A stretch of DNA of 64,000 nt from Haladaptatus caseinilyticus (GCF_026248685.1 NZ_CP111042.1:1-64000); one strand, 5' to 3'. Positions 1-8,031 are shown, counted from the first letter of the stretch. Notes: generated from the letters alone by a model not told the origin. Numbers and translations are program-made.

Positions 1-44
1 CATCCTCTAAACAGCCGATAAAACCCTTATGGCGTGGAATTCGA

Positions 45-350
45 ACGATGTTTACGATTCGTACGGATCGTAGAGTCCGCTGTAATCGGTTCGTATCTTA
101 TCCTCTGAACCGACGACAGCGCACTCCGTACTGTGAGCCTCGCACGGTGTTTGGGATTTGTTCGATTTTTACGAATCGTACGATTCGTATGCATCGTACG
201 ATTCGCACAGTTCGCACGTAACGTTTATACAATCACAATAGAATGGTTGAAGCAGAGGCACTCGCGAGGTTTACGAACTTCGAGATTTGAAGGATGTATG
301 CGATTCTTACGATTCGCACGAATCTCACGATTCGTAACATTCGCAGAGTA
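45..350. repeat. TTCG-rich short repeats upstream of parA (candidate centromere/operator)
   Basis: Three clusters of a motif close to ACGATTCGTA or its complement ACGAATCGTA lie at about 50-75, 165-225 and 300-350, some copies roughly one helical turn apart. Nothing in positions 1-364 looks like a gene; the short frame through the repeats reads as arginine- and phenylalanine-rich noise. Partition cassettes commonly carry such repeats before the ParA gene, where they bind the partner protein for segregation and autoregulation. The centromere role here is inferred from position and repetition only. Confidence 0.6.
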
Positions 351-364
351 CAAGAGGATCAATC

Positions 365-1246
365 ATGGCAAAGGAACACAACAGCGGAGAACCGCGCGCC
401 GTTTCTGTCGGCGTGCTCAAAGGCGGGTTCGGAAAGACTACGACGGCAATTAACCTTGCCCGTGAGTTAGCTCATCGAAACGGCTCAGCTCTCGTTGTCG
501 ACCTCGACGACAACGGCCACATGAGTCAGAATCTCGGATTCACGGGTCAGTATAGTGCCGAAGAGAATCACGCCGAAGCCGTTCTCATCAACGGTGAGGA
601 TCCAACACAATACATTCAACCAGTAAGCCACGGACTCGATATTTTCCCCGCTCATGTACAACTCGAAGACGTTCAGAGTGGCTTGAAGGAAGCGACAATG
701 GGCACGACACGGCTCAAGGAAAATCTCATCAGTCCGCTACTTGGTGAGGAGTACGAGTACATTGTAGTCGACTGTCCTGCAAATCGCGGAAAGTTGAACG
801 ACAACGCCATGTATGCAACAGGGAATATCATCATCCCCCTTCGTGCAGAGAGCGGATATGAAAGCGGACTGTCCAGTACCGTGCAACGGCTTGTACAAGA
901 AGCACGGCAGTACTTCGAGTTAAACATTCTTGCGATCACACCCACGGACTTACAAGATCGTATCGACCAACATACCCGCGACCGATCGCTCCTCAGGGAG
1001 ATCAACAATCGGGATGGCGTATCGAAGCTCGTGCCAAACTATGCGCGAGTGACCGACGATGAGTGGGACGCAATTGACAACGGAAATCAAAACGGGTATT
1101 TGCCCGGGATTCGGCATCGGGCGGCGATCGACCGTGCGCATGATGAAGGAGTTCCTCTTCGGGACTACGATGAGACCTGCGACCAGCTCGAAGCCTACGA
1201 TGAACTCGCTCAAATTGTTGAGCGGGGGGAGGTAGTACACGAATGA
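365..1246 (+). CDS. parA: ParA-family partition ATPase
   Basis: A 293-residue ParA/MinD-type P-loop ATPase that probably drives segregation of this replicon. The deviant Walker A motif KGGFGKTT lies at residues 19-26, with the lysine before GG typical of the family. A VVDLDDNGHMSQ segment (about residues 44-55) corresponds to the ParA switch region, and YIVVDCPAN (about 132-140) is the Walker B-like strand. There is no N-terminal DNA-binding domain, so autoregulation would need a partner. The stop overlaps the start of the next gene (ATGA), indicating an operon and translational coupling. The gene sits directly behind TTCG-rich repeats. Confidence 0.9.
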   Translation: MAKEHNSGEPRAVSVGVLKGGFGKTTTAINLARELAHRNGSALVVDLDDNGHMSQNLGFTGQYSAEENHAEAVLINGEDPTQYIQPVSHGLDIFPAHVQLEDVQSGLKEATMGTTRLKENLISPLLGEEYEYIVVDCPANRGKLNDNAMYATGNIIIPLRAESGYESGLSSTVQRLVQEARQYFELNILAITPTDLQDRIDQHTRDRSLLREINNRDGVSKLVPNYARVTDDEWDAIDNGNQNGYLPGIRHRAAIDRAHDEGVPLRDYDETCDQLEAYDELAQIVERGEVVHE

Positions 1247-1650
1247 CGGCGTTTGACGATCTTGAAAACGCAATCAACGGGGAAGCAGCGAAGACACCAA
1301 CTTCGGACAGTTCGTCCGATTCGAGCGAGTCTAGCGAATCGCAAACATCGACCGAATCGAACGAGCCGCACGAATCGCAGACATCGGAAGAACCAAAAGA
1401 TCCACGAAAAACGCCTGCATTCGAATTTTCCCCAGATCTGCGACGGAGTATCTATGCACGCGAAGAATCGTGGCAGGAGTTCGAAGATGCACGTGATCTC
1501 GAGATGACGCGAGAGTTACGAGACGCAGGCGTTCGAAATCACGAGAGTCGTGAGGTTCATGACGCAATGGTTCGGTTAGCGGCGGACAATCCCGAAAAGA
1601 TGACACGGTTGATCCTTGACGCACGCGGTGTCGACGAAGACAGTAGCTAG
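1243..1650 (+). CDS. Small acidic partner protein of ParA (putative ParB-like/accessory)
   Basis: A 135-residue protein translationally coupled to ParA by a 4-base overlap. Residues about 18-50 are a low-complexity Ser/Glu/Thr linker. The C-terminal half, about 60-135, is charged and probably helical. No classical ParB HTH or CTPase motif is visible, so the ParB-like role rests on position: haloarchaeal parA genes are often followed by a short protein of this design. The DNA encoding the linker repeats CGAATCG-type words that resemble the repeats upstream of parA. Confidence 0.7.
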   Translation: MTAFDDLENAINGEAAKTPTSDSSSDSSESSESQTSTESNEPHESQTSEEPKDPRKTPAFEFSPDLRRSIYAREESWQEFEDARDLEMTRELRDAGVRNHESREVHDAMVRLAADNPEKMTRLILDARGVDEDSS

Positions 1651-2240
1651 GGGAGTCCTTCAGCACATTCTAAAAGGTCATCCTCGGTCTGCCAGATACA
1701 CAGGCGGCCTGCATCATTTAGCATATCGAAAATTGCAGTCTGCATCCCACTGTATGGCTTCTCGAGATCGACGTTCGTATCGACTGTCTCGGAATCCAGA
1801 GTGGAATATTCACGCTTGAAAACTCGAGTCTTCGTAAAATAAGACCCCAGAGCAGTGAAGTATCCCTGTTCAACAAGAAAACCACCACGGTCGTGCTCGG
1901 TTATCCCGGCAATATAGTCAGTATAGTCCGCTAGAAGGCGGAATTTGACATAGGTGTTGACCCATTCACTCCGGATATCCACCATGAGAAATGCATAGGT
2001 ATCGCTCCGCCGGTTGAGACGATCCTTGACCAACTGAAGTCGGTATATTTCCGGGCGACCGTAACTACCGAGAACGAAGTAGGAAGACTCGTTTGTAAAA
2101 ATCGGCGAGAGCTCTGCAATACTATGTTTGAGGTCTTCGTATTCCTGCGGAGTGAGCGAAGTGTCGTGCAGATGCTCCTCGGCTTTCTCTGCCAATTCCT
2201 CGATAGTCGGCTCCTTTGTGCTCATTGTCTCCGTACTCAC
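1647..2240 (-). CDS. TIR/nucleoside-deoxyribosyltransferase-like protein (function unknown)
   Basis: A 197-residue soluble protein convergent with the ParA operon. Residues 1-50 are helical and charged. A Rossmann-like pattern follows: a strand ending in FVLGSYG (about 55-61), a helix, a strand FLMVDI (84-89), then ADYTDYIAGITEHDRGGF followed by VEQGYF (104-128). This strand, polar turn and Gly-Gly plus conserved Glu order resembles TIR-like and deoxyribosyltransferase-like folds, where the Glu is catalytic; E124 would be the candidate. The similarity is judged by eye, and enzymatic activity (for example NAD or nucleotide cleavage) is inference. It is divergent from the next gene across about 100 bp. 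Confidence 0.55.
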   Translation of the reverse strand: MSTETMSTKEPTIEELAEKAEEHLHDTSLTPQEYEDLKHSIAELSPIFTNESSYFVLGSYGRPEIYRLQLVKDRLNRRSDTYAFLMVDIRSEWVNTYVKFRLLADYTDYIAGITEHDRGGFLVEQGYFTALGSYFTKTRVFKREYSTLDSETVDTNVDLEKPYSGMQTAIFDMLNDAGRLCIWQTEDDLLECAEGLP

Positions 2241-2344
2241 AATCGCTGAGTATCAATACATCGACTTCATCAGGGACTGCATCGTAATGAACCGATTCGT
2301 ATTTCGACGAAACGCTTTTGCACGCACTACTCGAAGACACTAGT

Positions 2345-2755
2345 ATGAGTACGTCTGGTCACACGTCATCCAACCTCGACAACGTTCGAAAACGGTTGAA
2401 CGTTGTCACCCAAGAAACGCGGTTCTCGCTCATCCAAGACATCCTCGGACACCCATCCCAGCTTCCAACGCTGAAAGAACTGGACTACGTGAATCCAAGC
2501 AAGAGCCAGACGACGATCCGTCAGCACCTCCAGCAACTCGTTGATGTGGGAATCGTCGAAGAGGTGTTCCTCCCTGACAAGCAACGACAGAACGATCTCC
2601 CATACAAGTTCTACGGAATCAGTAACGAGGGACGAACGTTTCTCGGCGAACACGGGTTACTACGTGCCGAAGAAACGTTGCAGACGGTATATACTCGCGT
2701 AGAGAAGTCCGACGCGATTGAACGGTATCAAACTGCTCCTCGTCCTGAGCGTTGA
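2345..2755 (+). CDS. Winged-helix DNA-binding protein
   Basis: A 136-residue protein with an ArsR/MarR-like winged helix. Residues about 17-75 contain RKRLNVVTQETRFSLIQDIL, then LKELDYVNPSKSQTTIRQHL and QQLVDVGIVEE, the usual helix and recognition-helix order. PYKFYGISNEGRTFL is the wing and following helix. The ATG at 2345 is preferred over the frame start at 2318 because the leader in between (HALLEDTS) does not resemble the domain. Haloarchaeal transcripts are often leaderless, so the lack of a ribosome-binding site is no objection. It probably regulates the divergent TIR-like gene or the nearby replication genes. Confidence 0.8.
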   Translation: MSTSGHTSSNLDNVRKRLNVVTQETRFSLIQDILGHPSQLPTLKELDYVNPSKSQTTIRQHLQQLVDVGIVEEVFLPDKQRQNDLPYKFYGISNEGRTFLGEHGLLRAEETLQTVYTRVEKSDAIERYQTAPRPER

Positions 2756-2849
2756 TCGTCTTCTAGTGAGGTTTCGAAGCCATACGACGCATTGTAGCCG
2801 AAAATCGTATGACTGAAAAGTACCTGGAAGCAGTAGTTACAGGAAAAAG

Positions 2850-3420
2850 TTAGCGTCCCACGAGGCCAACAATCTGCTGGCGCATTTGGGTGTCAATCGG
2901 GATTCGAGAACACTGATCACCAAGTCCAATCGACTGAAGAAGAAGGCTTGCTTCATCCAACAGAGAGAGCGTTAGATACGTTCCTTCACGGTAACCATCA
3001 CTCGTTCGGGTCATTCGAGAGATGAATGACAGTCTGAACTTCCGAACGACGTTGGGCACAGTCGATAATTGCCCGACCGATTCGGGTATCATTCTCTGCA
3101 CCACGTTCTTCGACCTCCCGACTCACATATCGGGTGACAAGCGTCTTTCCGGAACCAGACTTGGTAAGAAGGAGAGTTCCTTTTCTAGATCCTCCCGTGA
3201 TTGTCGGTTTGAGTCGCCGAGCGACAGTGTCAATCTGGTTGTTTCGACCGACGATTTTGTCATGCTCGAGGATGTGGTCGATACGAAGTAAATCTTCGTT
3301 GGCGAAAATAGGATCATCCTCGTCAAGCACGGAAAGAGGAGCATCGCGAGCCTGAGAGCGAGAATGGGCAACAGCCCCATGCTCGCCGAGTGTTTTCACC
3401 TGTGCTGTGCCAGAATCCAT
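2850..3420 (-). pseudogene. Truncated Orc1/Cdc6 initiator remnant
   Basis: From the ATG at 3420, about 140 codons encode an Orc1/Cdc6 N-terminus: DDPIFANEDLLRIDHILEHD, a VGRNNQ segment and a P-loop KSGSGKT, closely parallel to the intact orc gene at 4438. The frame ends at 2998. The rest of the AAA+ domain (Walker B, sensors) and the C-terminal winged helix are absent. A different frame then runs to 2850 (REGTYLTLSLLDEASLLLQS...) and does not match Orc proteins; it looks like the 3' end of another gene joined by deletion. It is non-functional as an initiator. Confidence 0.75.
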
Positions 3421-3554
3421 ACACCGGATTTCAAATGAATTCAGGCACGATTCAGGCGGGAACAGAGCGAAGGAGAACAAGAAAAACACAATTAAACGGC
3501 CGTTTAACGAGCGGTAGAAGCGTAATGCCGTGGTTATCATTTGAAATCCGGTGT
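3421..3554. repeat. Perfect 18-bp inverted repeat around a 16-bp palindrome (candidate relic origin)
   Basis: The 18-mer at 3421-3438 (ACACCGGATTTCAAATGA) recurs exactly in inverted orientation at 3537-3554. Between the arms, 3492-3507 is a perfect palindrome, TTAAACGGCCGTTTAA. The pair begins one base upstream of the start codon of the dead orc fragment. Inverted origin-recognition boxes beside the cognate orc gene are the normal haloarchaeal arrangement, so this may be the origin of a second, inactivated replicon. The sequence differs from the ORB-like repeats at 3856-4401. Confidence 0.6.
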
Positions 3555-3855
3555 CAATTGGTGGGACACAACCGATCAGACGAATATTTATTATCAAACA
3601 GTGGTTCAGTGTTTAATATATAAATAAAGCTGTCGTAAACGTTAGTTCCATTTCAGAGTGGTTGTATCATTAAGAATTTGGATTCTTGCACGTTACTAAT
3701 ACTACTACTATCTCACCTTAATGGTAAAATATATACACATAACAACGCGACTTTCAGTGCTGTTTTCCAATTGAATTCAATTACCGGGGATTCAAAGAAT
3801 ACTCGTTTGTAAGAAGACGCCCTATGCGGGTGATTCTGAAACTTGAGACGAAGAC

Positions 3856-4401
3856 AGACACACCATGGTCGCGGATGTAAGCAACGAAAACGCGTGTGCT
3901 GTCGTTCAAATTAGAAGGTCACACACCACCATCGCGAATGTAACGCCCAATGAACCAGGGGTCAACTGAGGATGTTCATTGGTGTCCCATATCTTATTAG
4001 AAACTTACTTGTAGCATAGGACCGTAAAGTCCACTAAGTTAATTCTAATTAGTTCAAAGAGTGGTCGCTTATTCGACCACTCTCGTTTTCCTCATCTGCC
4101 GAATTACGTGAGCTTGGGTAATCGTCTACCCCTTTGCTATACTCGTTACATCCGCGACGGTGGTGTGTGTGATTACACGTCTTCTCACGACTTTAGTAAT
4201 TCATCAACAGATCGTGTGAGCCCCCTATCTCAGATATTTCTTGTATTTACATACGCGACACTGGTGTCTGACGCTGCAATCTGATATCGCCTTTCAGTAT
4301 TTCATCCGCGATGCCACCCTATTCCGACAGTAAGCCCAAATATCGATCTCGAAAGCTATGTGTAGTGATTCTCCCCGAATTACATCCGCGGCTCCCCTCC
4401 C
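3856..4401. other. Candidate replication origin with six ORB-like repeats
   Basis: Six copies of a motif near TTACATCCGCGACGGTGGTGTGTG are present. Two are in reverse orientation at 3856-3880 and 3920-3943. Four are in forward orientation at 4146-4171, 4247-4270, 4300-4320 and 4380-4401; the last two keep mainly the TTACATCCGCG core. The reverse and forward groups face each other across an A+T-richer stretch (about 3960-4140), which fits a DNA-unwinding element. The array ends about 40 bp before the intact orc gene. Paired, inverted ORBs around an AT-rich element next to orc are the standard haloarchaeal origin layout. The 3555-3855 stretch is AT-rich and shows no gene. Confidence 0.75.
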
Positions 4402-4437
4402 TTTATTACGTATGAGAAATATGTAATAGTCAATCGT

Positions 4438-5682
4438 ATGGTGTCCGATGAGTCTGACGATCGTGATCCACTCTTTCGGTACGATGATCCGGTCTTCGCC
4501 CGAGAAGAACTCTTGAAAATTAAGCATATCCCTGGATCAGATCGAATCGTTGGTCGGGATGAGCATATGAAACAAGTCGCTGAAGCCCTCAATCCTGCAA
4601 TTTTCGGCCGTGAACCGACTCACCTCCTCATTTTCGGCGAAACAGGCACAGGAAAGAGTTTGATTTCGCGAAGTGTGACAGAGCGTGTTATCAAAGAAGC
4701 TAAGCGAGACGACATTACGGTAAAAGCTGCCTATGTTGATTGTGGCGAACAAAATACCGAAGCTGGTGTCGTTAAGACCATTGGTCGTGAACTGAACAAT
4801 CCGACTCAGAGCGGTATTACTATTCCAGAACGGGGGCTTGCGACTGGTGATTATTATCGACGTTTATGGGATGTTCTCGATATGTGTTGTGACGTTGCAA
4901 TTCTTATCCTTGATGAAATCGACCTTCTGGAGGACGATGAAGTCCTTCGGAAGCTATCTCGTGCGGGTGAAAATCAGCAAATCTCCGACTCGAATATCGG
5001 TATCATCGGTATCTCCAACAAAATCAATTTTGCTGATGAACTCGGAGAACGCGTCAAATCCAGCTTCGCACGTGATGAATTGGTTTTCCCTGCCTATGAC
5101 GCAACCCAACTCGTTGATATCCTTCAAAACCGTCGTGATGCCTTTCGTGAGAATGTCCTCGAAGGCGACGTTATCCCACTTACTGCGGCCCTTGCGGCTC
5201 AAGAACACGGTGATGCCCGCAAGGCAATTGATATTCTTCGAAACGCTGGGCGCATCGCTGCTCAATCGGATACTATTCCGGTAACTGATGAGCACGTTCG
5301 CCAGGCAAAGAAAAAAACGGAAGCCGACCGATTTGCCGAGTTAATTGCTGGAGCCCCAACGCAAGCAAAGACAATCCTGTTGGCACTCACCAACCTTACC
5401 GAGTCTAAACAAGCCGATGAGTTTTCTACGAAGGAAATTTATCGACGGTATCAACAAATAGCACGGGGAACAGGTCTCGATATGCTCTCTGAACGTCGTA
5501 CCCAGGAGATTTTGAAAGAACACGATTTCTTGAACGTGATTCAGTCGGAGCGCCGAGGTCGAGGGCGTGGTCAAGGGGTTCATGCAAAGCATCGTCTCCT
5601 TGAGGAACCCGATATCGTCAAATCCGTACTCGAACAAGATTCTCGCATTAGCGATTTTCTCTCGTCGACTGATAACGATTAA
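4438..5682 (+). CDS. orc: Orc1/Cdc6 replication initiator
   Basis: A full-length 414-residue initiator ATPase that would recognise the adjacent ORB-like repeats and load the MCM helicase. The AAA+ domain has Walker A GETGTGKS (67-74), Walker B LILDEID (156-162) and a sensor-1 strand IGIIGISNKINF (about 187-198). The lid region contains HGDARKAIDILRNAGRIA. The C-terminal winged helix lies at about 300-400 (STKEIYRRYQQIA ... LSERRTQEILKEHDFLNVI). The DDPVFAREELLKIKHIPGSD leader is typical of haloarchaeal Orc proteins. It is probably autoregulated through the repeats just upstream. The A+T bias is higher than in many later genes. Confidence 0.95.
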   Translation: MVSDESDDRDPLFRYDDPVFAREELLKIKHIPGSDRIVGRDEHMKQVAEALNPAIFGREPTHLLIFGETGTGKSLISRSVTERVIKEAKRDDITVKAAYVDCGEQNTEAGVVKTIGRELNNPTQSGITIPERGLATGDYYRRLWDVLDMCCDVAILILDEIDLLEDDEVLRKLSRAGENQQISDSNIGIIGISNKINFADELGERVKSSFARDELVFPAYDATQLVDILQNRRDAFRENVLEGDVIPLTAALAAQEHGDARKAIDILRNAGRIAAQSDTIPVTDEHVRQAKKKTEADRFAELIAGAPTQAKTILLALTNLTESKQADEFSTKEIYRRYQQIARGTGLDMLSERRTQEILKEHDFLNVIQSERRGRGRGQGVHAKHRLLEEPDIVKSVLEQDSRISDFLSSTDND

Positions 5683-6060
5683 TCTGCACTTCTTGAGTGA
5701 CTCTTTTTCACTCTGTTCTTTGCGTTCCACTCGTTCAATGCGCTCTTTGAACTCTTTCCTTCCTTTGGTTTTTATTCTCAGTAAAGTCAGTGTCTGACAT
5801 CTTGCTTTTGAATCCACACGAGCGGATTAACCGATTATATCGCTTATCGTGCTACGAGATTAGCTCTTGCAGACGCTAATCTCCATCCTCGACGCGCTTC
5901 GTGCGTGTGATAGGGTAGGTTACAATCCATCCCCTGCTTTCTCTTATTTCCATGCGTTCCACTCCTTCCTTGCGTTCTTTGAATTTACCAAAATCGCAAT
6001 TTCACTAATTATCTGGCTCAGTGTCGACTTCTGGTTCCTGATCGACAAATATCTCCACTT
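5683..6060. other. Gene-free spacer with a degenerate 37-39 bp repeat
   Basis: No coding signal is seen between orc and the AbrB-like gene. Two pyrimidine-rich segments, 5720-5758 and 5953-5989, share the order TGCGTTCCACTC, then TGCG(C/T)TCTTTGAA, at roughly three-quarters identity. They could be remnants of a duplication or initiator-related sites; no function can be assigned. Confidence 0.4.
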
Positions 6061-6480
6061 TCAGACTTGCTCACGCCGAATCGTCGCCATATCTGCTGCC
6101 ACTCGTTTGGATCCTTCTGCCGCAATCACAAGGATATTCGGCGCTGGCGTACAGGGCGCTCGATCTCCGACGTGAAATCCAGCATCTGCAGCACCCGGCA
6201 GTTGCACTTGATACCCATTCCCCGCTATCTGGAGAGAAGCGTTTGCAACTCGGTGGATCGAGACAGTGTCGAGGGCGGCGGAGGTCGCGAGTTCGACCAT
6301 ATTCTCATTAGTGATGCGGTCGATGTCGACGACAAGAAGGAGACCGTCGAATGCAAACACGCGGATGTTGGCACGACGGGTGGTCTCCTCGTCATTCTCT
6401 TCGACGATTTTAGCGGCTCGGGCTGGTTTTGTGACCTGGAGAGCGAGACCATCGCCGGAGCGTTTGATTTTGTTCGCCAT
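6061..6480 (-). CDS. SpoVT/AbrB-like DNA-binding protein
   Basis: A 139-residue protein whose start (ANKIKRSGDGLALQVTKPAR) matches the swapped-hairpin AbrB pattern of a basic strand, RSG-turn and LALxVTKP strand. FAFDGLLLVVD at about 43-53 completes the first unit. A second similar unit is visible at about 82-122 (SLQIAGNGYQVQLPG, then GFHVGDRAPCTPAPNILVIAA), suggesting two AbrB-like units in one chain. Such proteins act as plasmid regulators or antitoxins; no toxin partner is adjacent. A perfect inverted repeat (6486-6504) lies immediately upstream of the start and is a candidate autoregulatory operator. The overlapping plus-strand frame lacks recognisable protein character. Confidence 0.7.
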   Translation of the reverse strand: MANKIKRSGDGLALQVTKPARAAKIVEENDEETTRRANIRVFAFDGLLLVVDIDRITNENMVELATSAALDTVSIHRVANASLQIAGNGYQVQLPGAADAGFHVGDRAPCTPAPNILVIAAEGSKRVAADMATIRREQV

Positions 6481-6485
6481 TGAGC

Positions 6486-6504
6486 GTTAGTATGCTATAC
6501 TAAC
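6486..6504. promoter_or_regulatory. Palindromic operator candidate GTTAGTAT-N3-ATACTAAC
   Basis: Perfect 8-bp arms with a 3-bp spacer sit 6 bp upstream of the AbrB-like start codon. A near-identical site (one arm mismatch) occurs at 43922-43940 and a looser one at 8009-8031, so a shared DNA-binding protein is likely. Confidence 0.55.
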
Positions 6505-6533
6505 CTAAGAAGATTCGCCTCACCTCTTGAGGT

Positions 6534-6710
6534 TCAGTTCTGTTTCACTCCATACTGGATATAAACTGACTTCAGTTCGTATATACCAGATGTAAATGCA
6601 GCTCGTGTACCCCACGGACGGCATCGGATCTTGCACTCTTTCCAAACCCATACGTCCATGCCGTTTTTCTCCCAATGTGTCATGGTACTCTCTTCAGTAA
6701 GAGGCAACAT
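6534..6710 (-). pseudogene. Possible 3' remnant of an unidentified gene
   Basis: About 58 codons on the minus strand (MLPLTEESTMTHWEKNGMDV, then WVWKECKIRCRPWGTRAAF and SGIYELKSVYIQYG) read like real protein, with Trp, Cys and Gly at positions that do not look random. Upstream of about 6745 the frame runs into antisense of the next gene and loses this character. It is either a small gene starting at 6710 or the tail of a truncated one. I do not recognise the family. Confidence 0.35.
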
Positions 6711-6756
6711 CTCCTCCAAGGGTTTACGTGGCGAGTGCGCGAATTGGTGAGTACCA

Positions 6757-6996
6757 ATGGTTGGACAGGGAGGATCACCACTCTCACCCCTTGCGCAAGA
6801 CGCCCTTGATGCGCTTGCGGCAGCACTGCCGGAGGAGGGAGAATTCACGTACGAGCAAGCGTATACTGTTCTAGCTGAGAACGAAGAGCTTGGGCGGCCT
6901 GCAGCCGAGGATATCATCGAACGGCTGTACAATAAGGGTCATCTCTATGAAGTTGAGGGAAAGCTTCGACTCACTGATTATGGATCTACACAGTAA
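6757..6996 (+). CDS. Small winged-helix-like haloarchaeal protein
   Basis: A 79-residue protein. LSPLAQDALDALAAALPEEG leads into a FTYEQAYTVLAENEE helix, then GRPAAEDIIERLYNKGHLYE and VEGKLRLTD. This is the helix, recognition helix and wing order of a minimal winged helix, a common small-protein design in haloarchaea. It probably binds DNA, but the target is unknown. The ATG at 6757 is the only sensible start. It lies alone between a remnant on the opposite strand and a polymerase fragment downstream. Confidence 0.7.
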   Translation: MVGQGGSPLSPLAQDALDALAAALPEEGEFTYEQAYTVLAENEELGRPAAEDIIERLYNKGHLYEVEGKLRLTDYGSTQ

Positions 6997-7200
6997 CGAG
7001 CGTGCTACTACCCAGCGCTCACGAATTGGTATCCGTTCGTTGTAAAGAGGGATGTGGCGGGGCAAAGACGGACCAGGAGTGATGGCGCCAGATCCGGAAC
7101 TTGTCAGAGCGGCCTCGCCACATGCTAGACAATATCTGCCACAATTAAATGCTTTGTGGTGGATAAAACCTAAAAATTTGATAACAAAATATTATCTATT

Positions 7201-7312
7201 GTTGCTGGATCGGCACCATCATGAACACGATACTCACTATGATCAGATTGCGTTCGTGTCCTTACGTGGTTCGGATGCTAGTGCCTTAACGAAGTACTTC
7301 AGTCGATGCTAG
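7201..7312 (+). pseudogene. Short fragment of a family B DNA polymerase (PolB2-like)
   Basis: About 37 codons (EHDTHYDQIAFVSLRGSDASALTKYFS) correspond to the same segment found at about 22890-22960 and 36480-36560. There it is followed by the C-terminal region of a haloarchaeal PolB2-type polymerase. In this copy the frame stops immediately after TKYF. The upstream part of the open frame (7052-7195) is not polymerase-like. Confidence 0.6.
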
Positions 7313-7842
7313 TGACTCGACTTGTTATCAGATGCTTGCATCGATTGAATCTTGAGGATGACAATGTTGTTTGTTGTATCCGTGCTCTCGAGTTCACCTT
7401 CGATTTCTAGGTTCGAGAGCGGGGTCGGTCCAACACGAATTAAATCACCAGTGTGGAAATCGCTCAAAGACCCTTGAATATGAACCTCTGCACGGCAGCG
7501 CTCTGGGTGATGCACACTACTCAGCGAAATCTGATTAACAGTTGCGTTCTCGACAGGCTCGTCGTTGTGGACTAGTGGTACCTCCGCAGCTTCATCCAGT
7601 GTCTGGATATCAAGAACATTAAAGGCGGTTGCTGTGGGTTTGTACCCACCCTTCGGCCCAGGCACTCCTTCGACGAGCTGGAGGGCCTTGAGGCTCTGCA
7701 TCTGATTCCGAATCGTCCCTGGGTTGCGGTCGATGTCGTCTGCAATCTCTTCACCCTTCACTGCGCTTTCGGACTCGCCGTGGAGATTTACGAGTGCAGT
7801 GAGAATCTTCTTCTGACTTGCTGTCAGCTCGATCGATGACAT
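7309..7842 (-). CDS. HTH transcriptional regulator (conserved haloarchaeal family)
   Basis: A 177-residue regulator. The N-terminal winged helix (about 4-62) reads SQKKILTALVNL, GEEIADDIDRNPGTIRNQMQ and SLKALQLVEGVPGPKGGYKP, the last being a basic wing. The C-terminal half (about 90-165) is a beta-rich domain with the conserved-looking SSVHHPERCRAEVHIQGSL and VGPTPLSNLEIEGELEST. This architecture recurs in haloarchaea and is often labelled as an Rrf2- or TrmB-like regulator; the ligand is unknown. The ATG at 7842 (MSSIELTASQ) is chosen over 7881 because family members begin there. The last few codons overlap the polymerase fragment on the opposite strand. Confidence 0.8.
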   Translation of the reverse strand: MSSIELTASQKKILTALVNLHGESESAVKGEEIADDIDRNPGTIRNQMQSLKALQLVEGVPGPKGGYKPTATAFNVLDIQTLDEAAEVPLVHNDEPVENATVNQISLSSVHHPERCRAEVHIQGSLSDFHTGDLIRVGPTPLSNLEIEGELESTDTTNNIVILKIQSMQASDNKSSH

Positions 7843-8008
7843 ACTGAACGATCTAATCTTCCAGCGGTTAAATCCAGCCACTTTAAATAAATATAATGAT
7901 CGTTGCTGATGTCCTTCTCTTACTAACCTCTTTACACGATTGCGAATGTATTGCGCTATTTTCTATTCACATCCCTCGCTTTGTGAGGGTAATGCAGTAT
8001 GAACAAAG

Positions 8009-8031
8009 TTAGTATGATATAATAACTAACT
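8009..8031. promoter_or_regulatory. Second GTTAGTAT-type inverted repeat
   Basis: GTTAGT and ACTAAC arms are separated by 11 bp. The left 8 bp match the operator at 6486 exactly. No gene starts nearby; the closest is the HTH regulator starting at 7842, about 170 bp away. Confidence 0.4.

Noticed and set aside
1-364. Possible small arginine-rich gene at 133-453
   Set aside because: It is a reading of the TTCG repeats and overlaps the parA start; no protein character.
3856-4401. Possible CRISPR-like array before orc
   Set aside because: Copies are in both orientations, irregularly spaced and diverged; the layout fits origin boxes, and no cas gene is near.
6067-6483. Plus-strand frame opposite the AbrB-like gene
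   Set aside because: Composition is Cys/Arg/His-rich and unlike haloarchaeal proteins; the minus-strand frame shows clear AbrB-like strands.
7052-7195. 5' half of the open frame that contains the first polymerase fragment
   Set aside because: Only the part from about 7201 matches the polymerase; the upstream codons look random, so it is not a real N-terminus.
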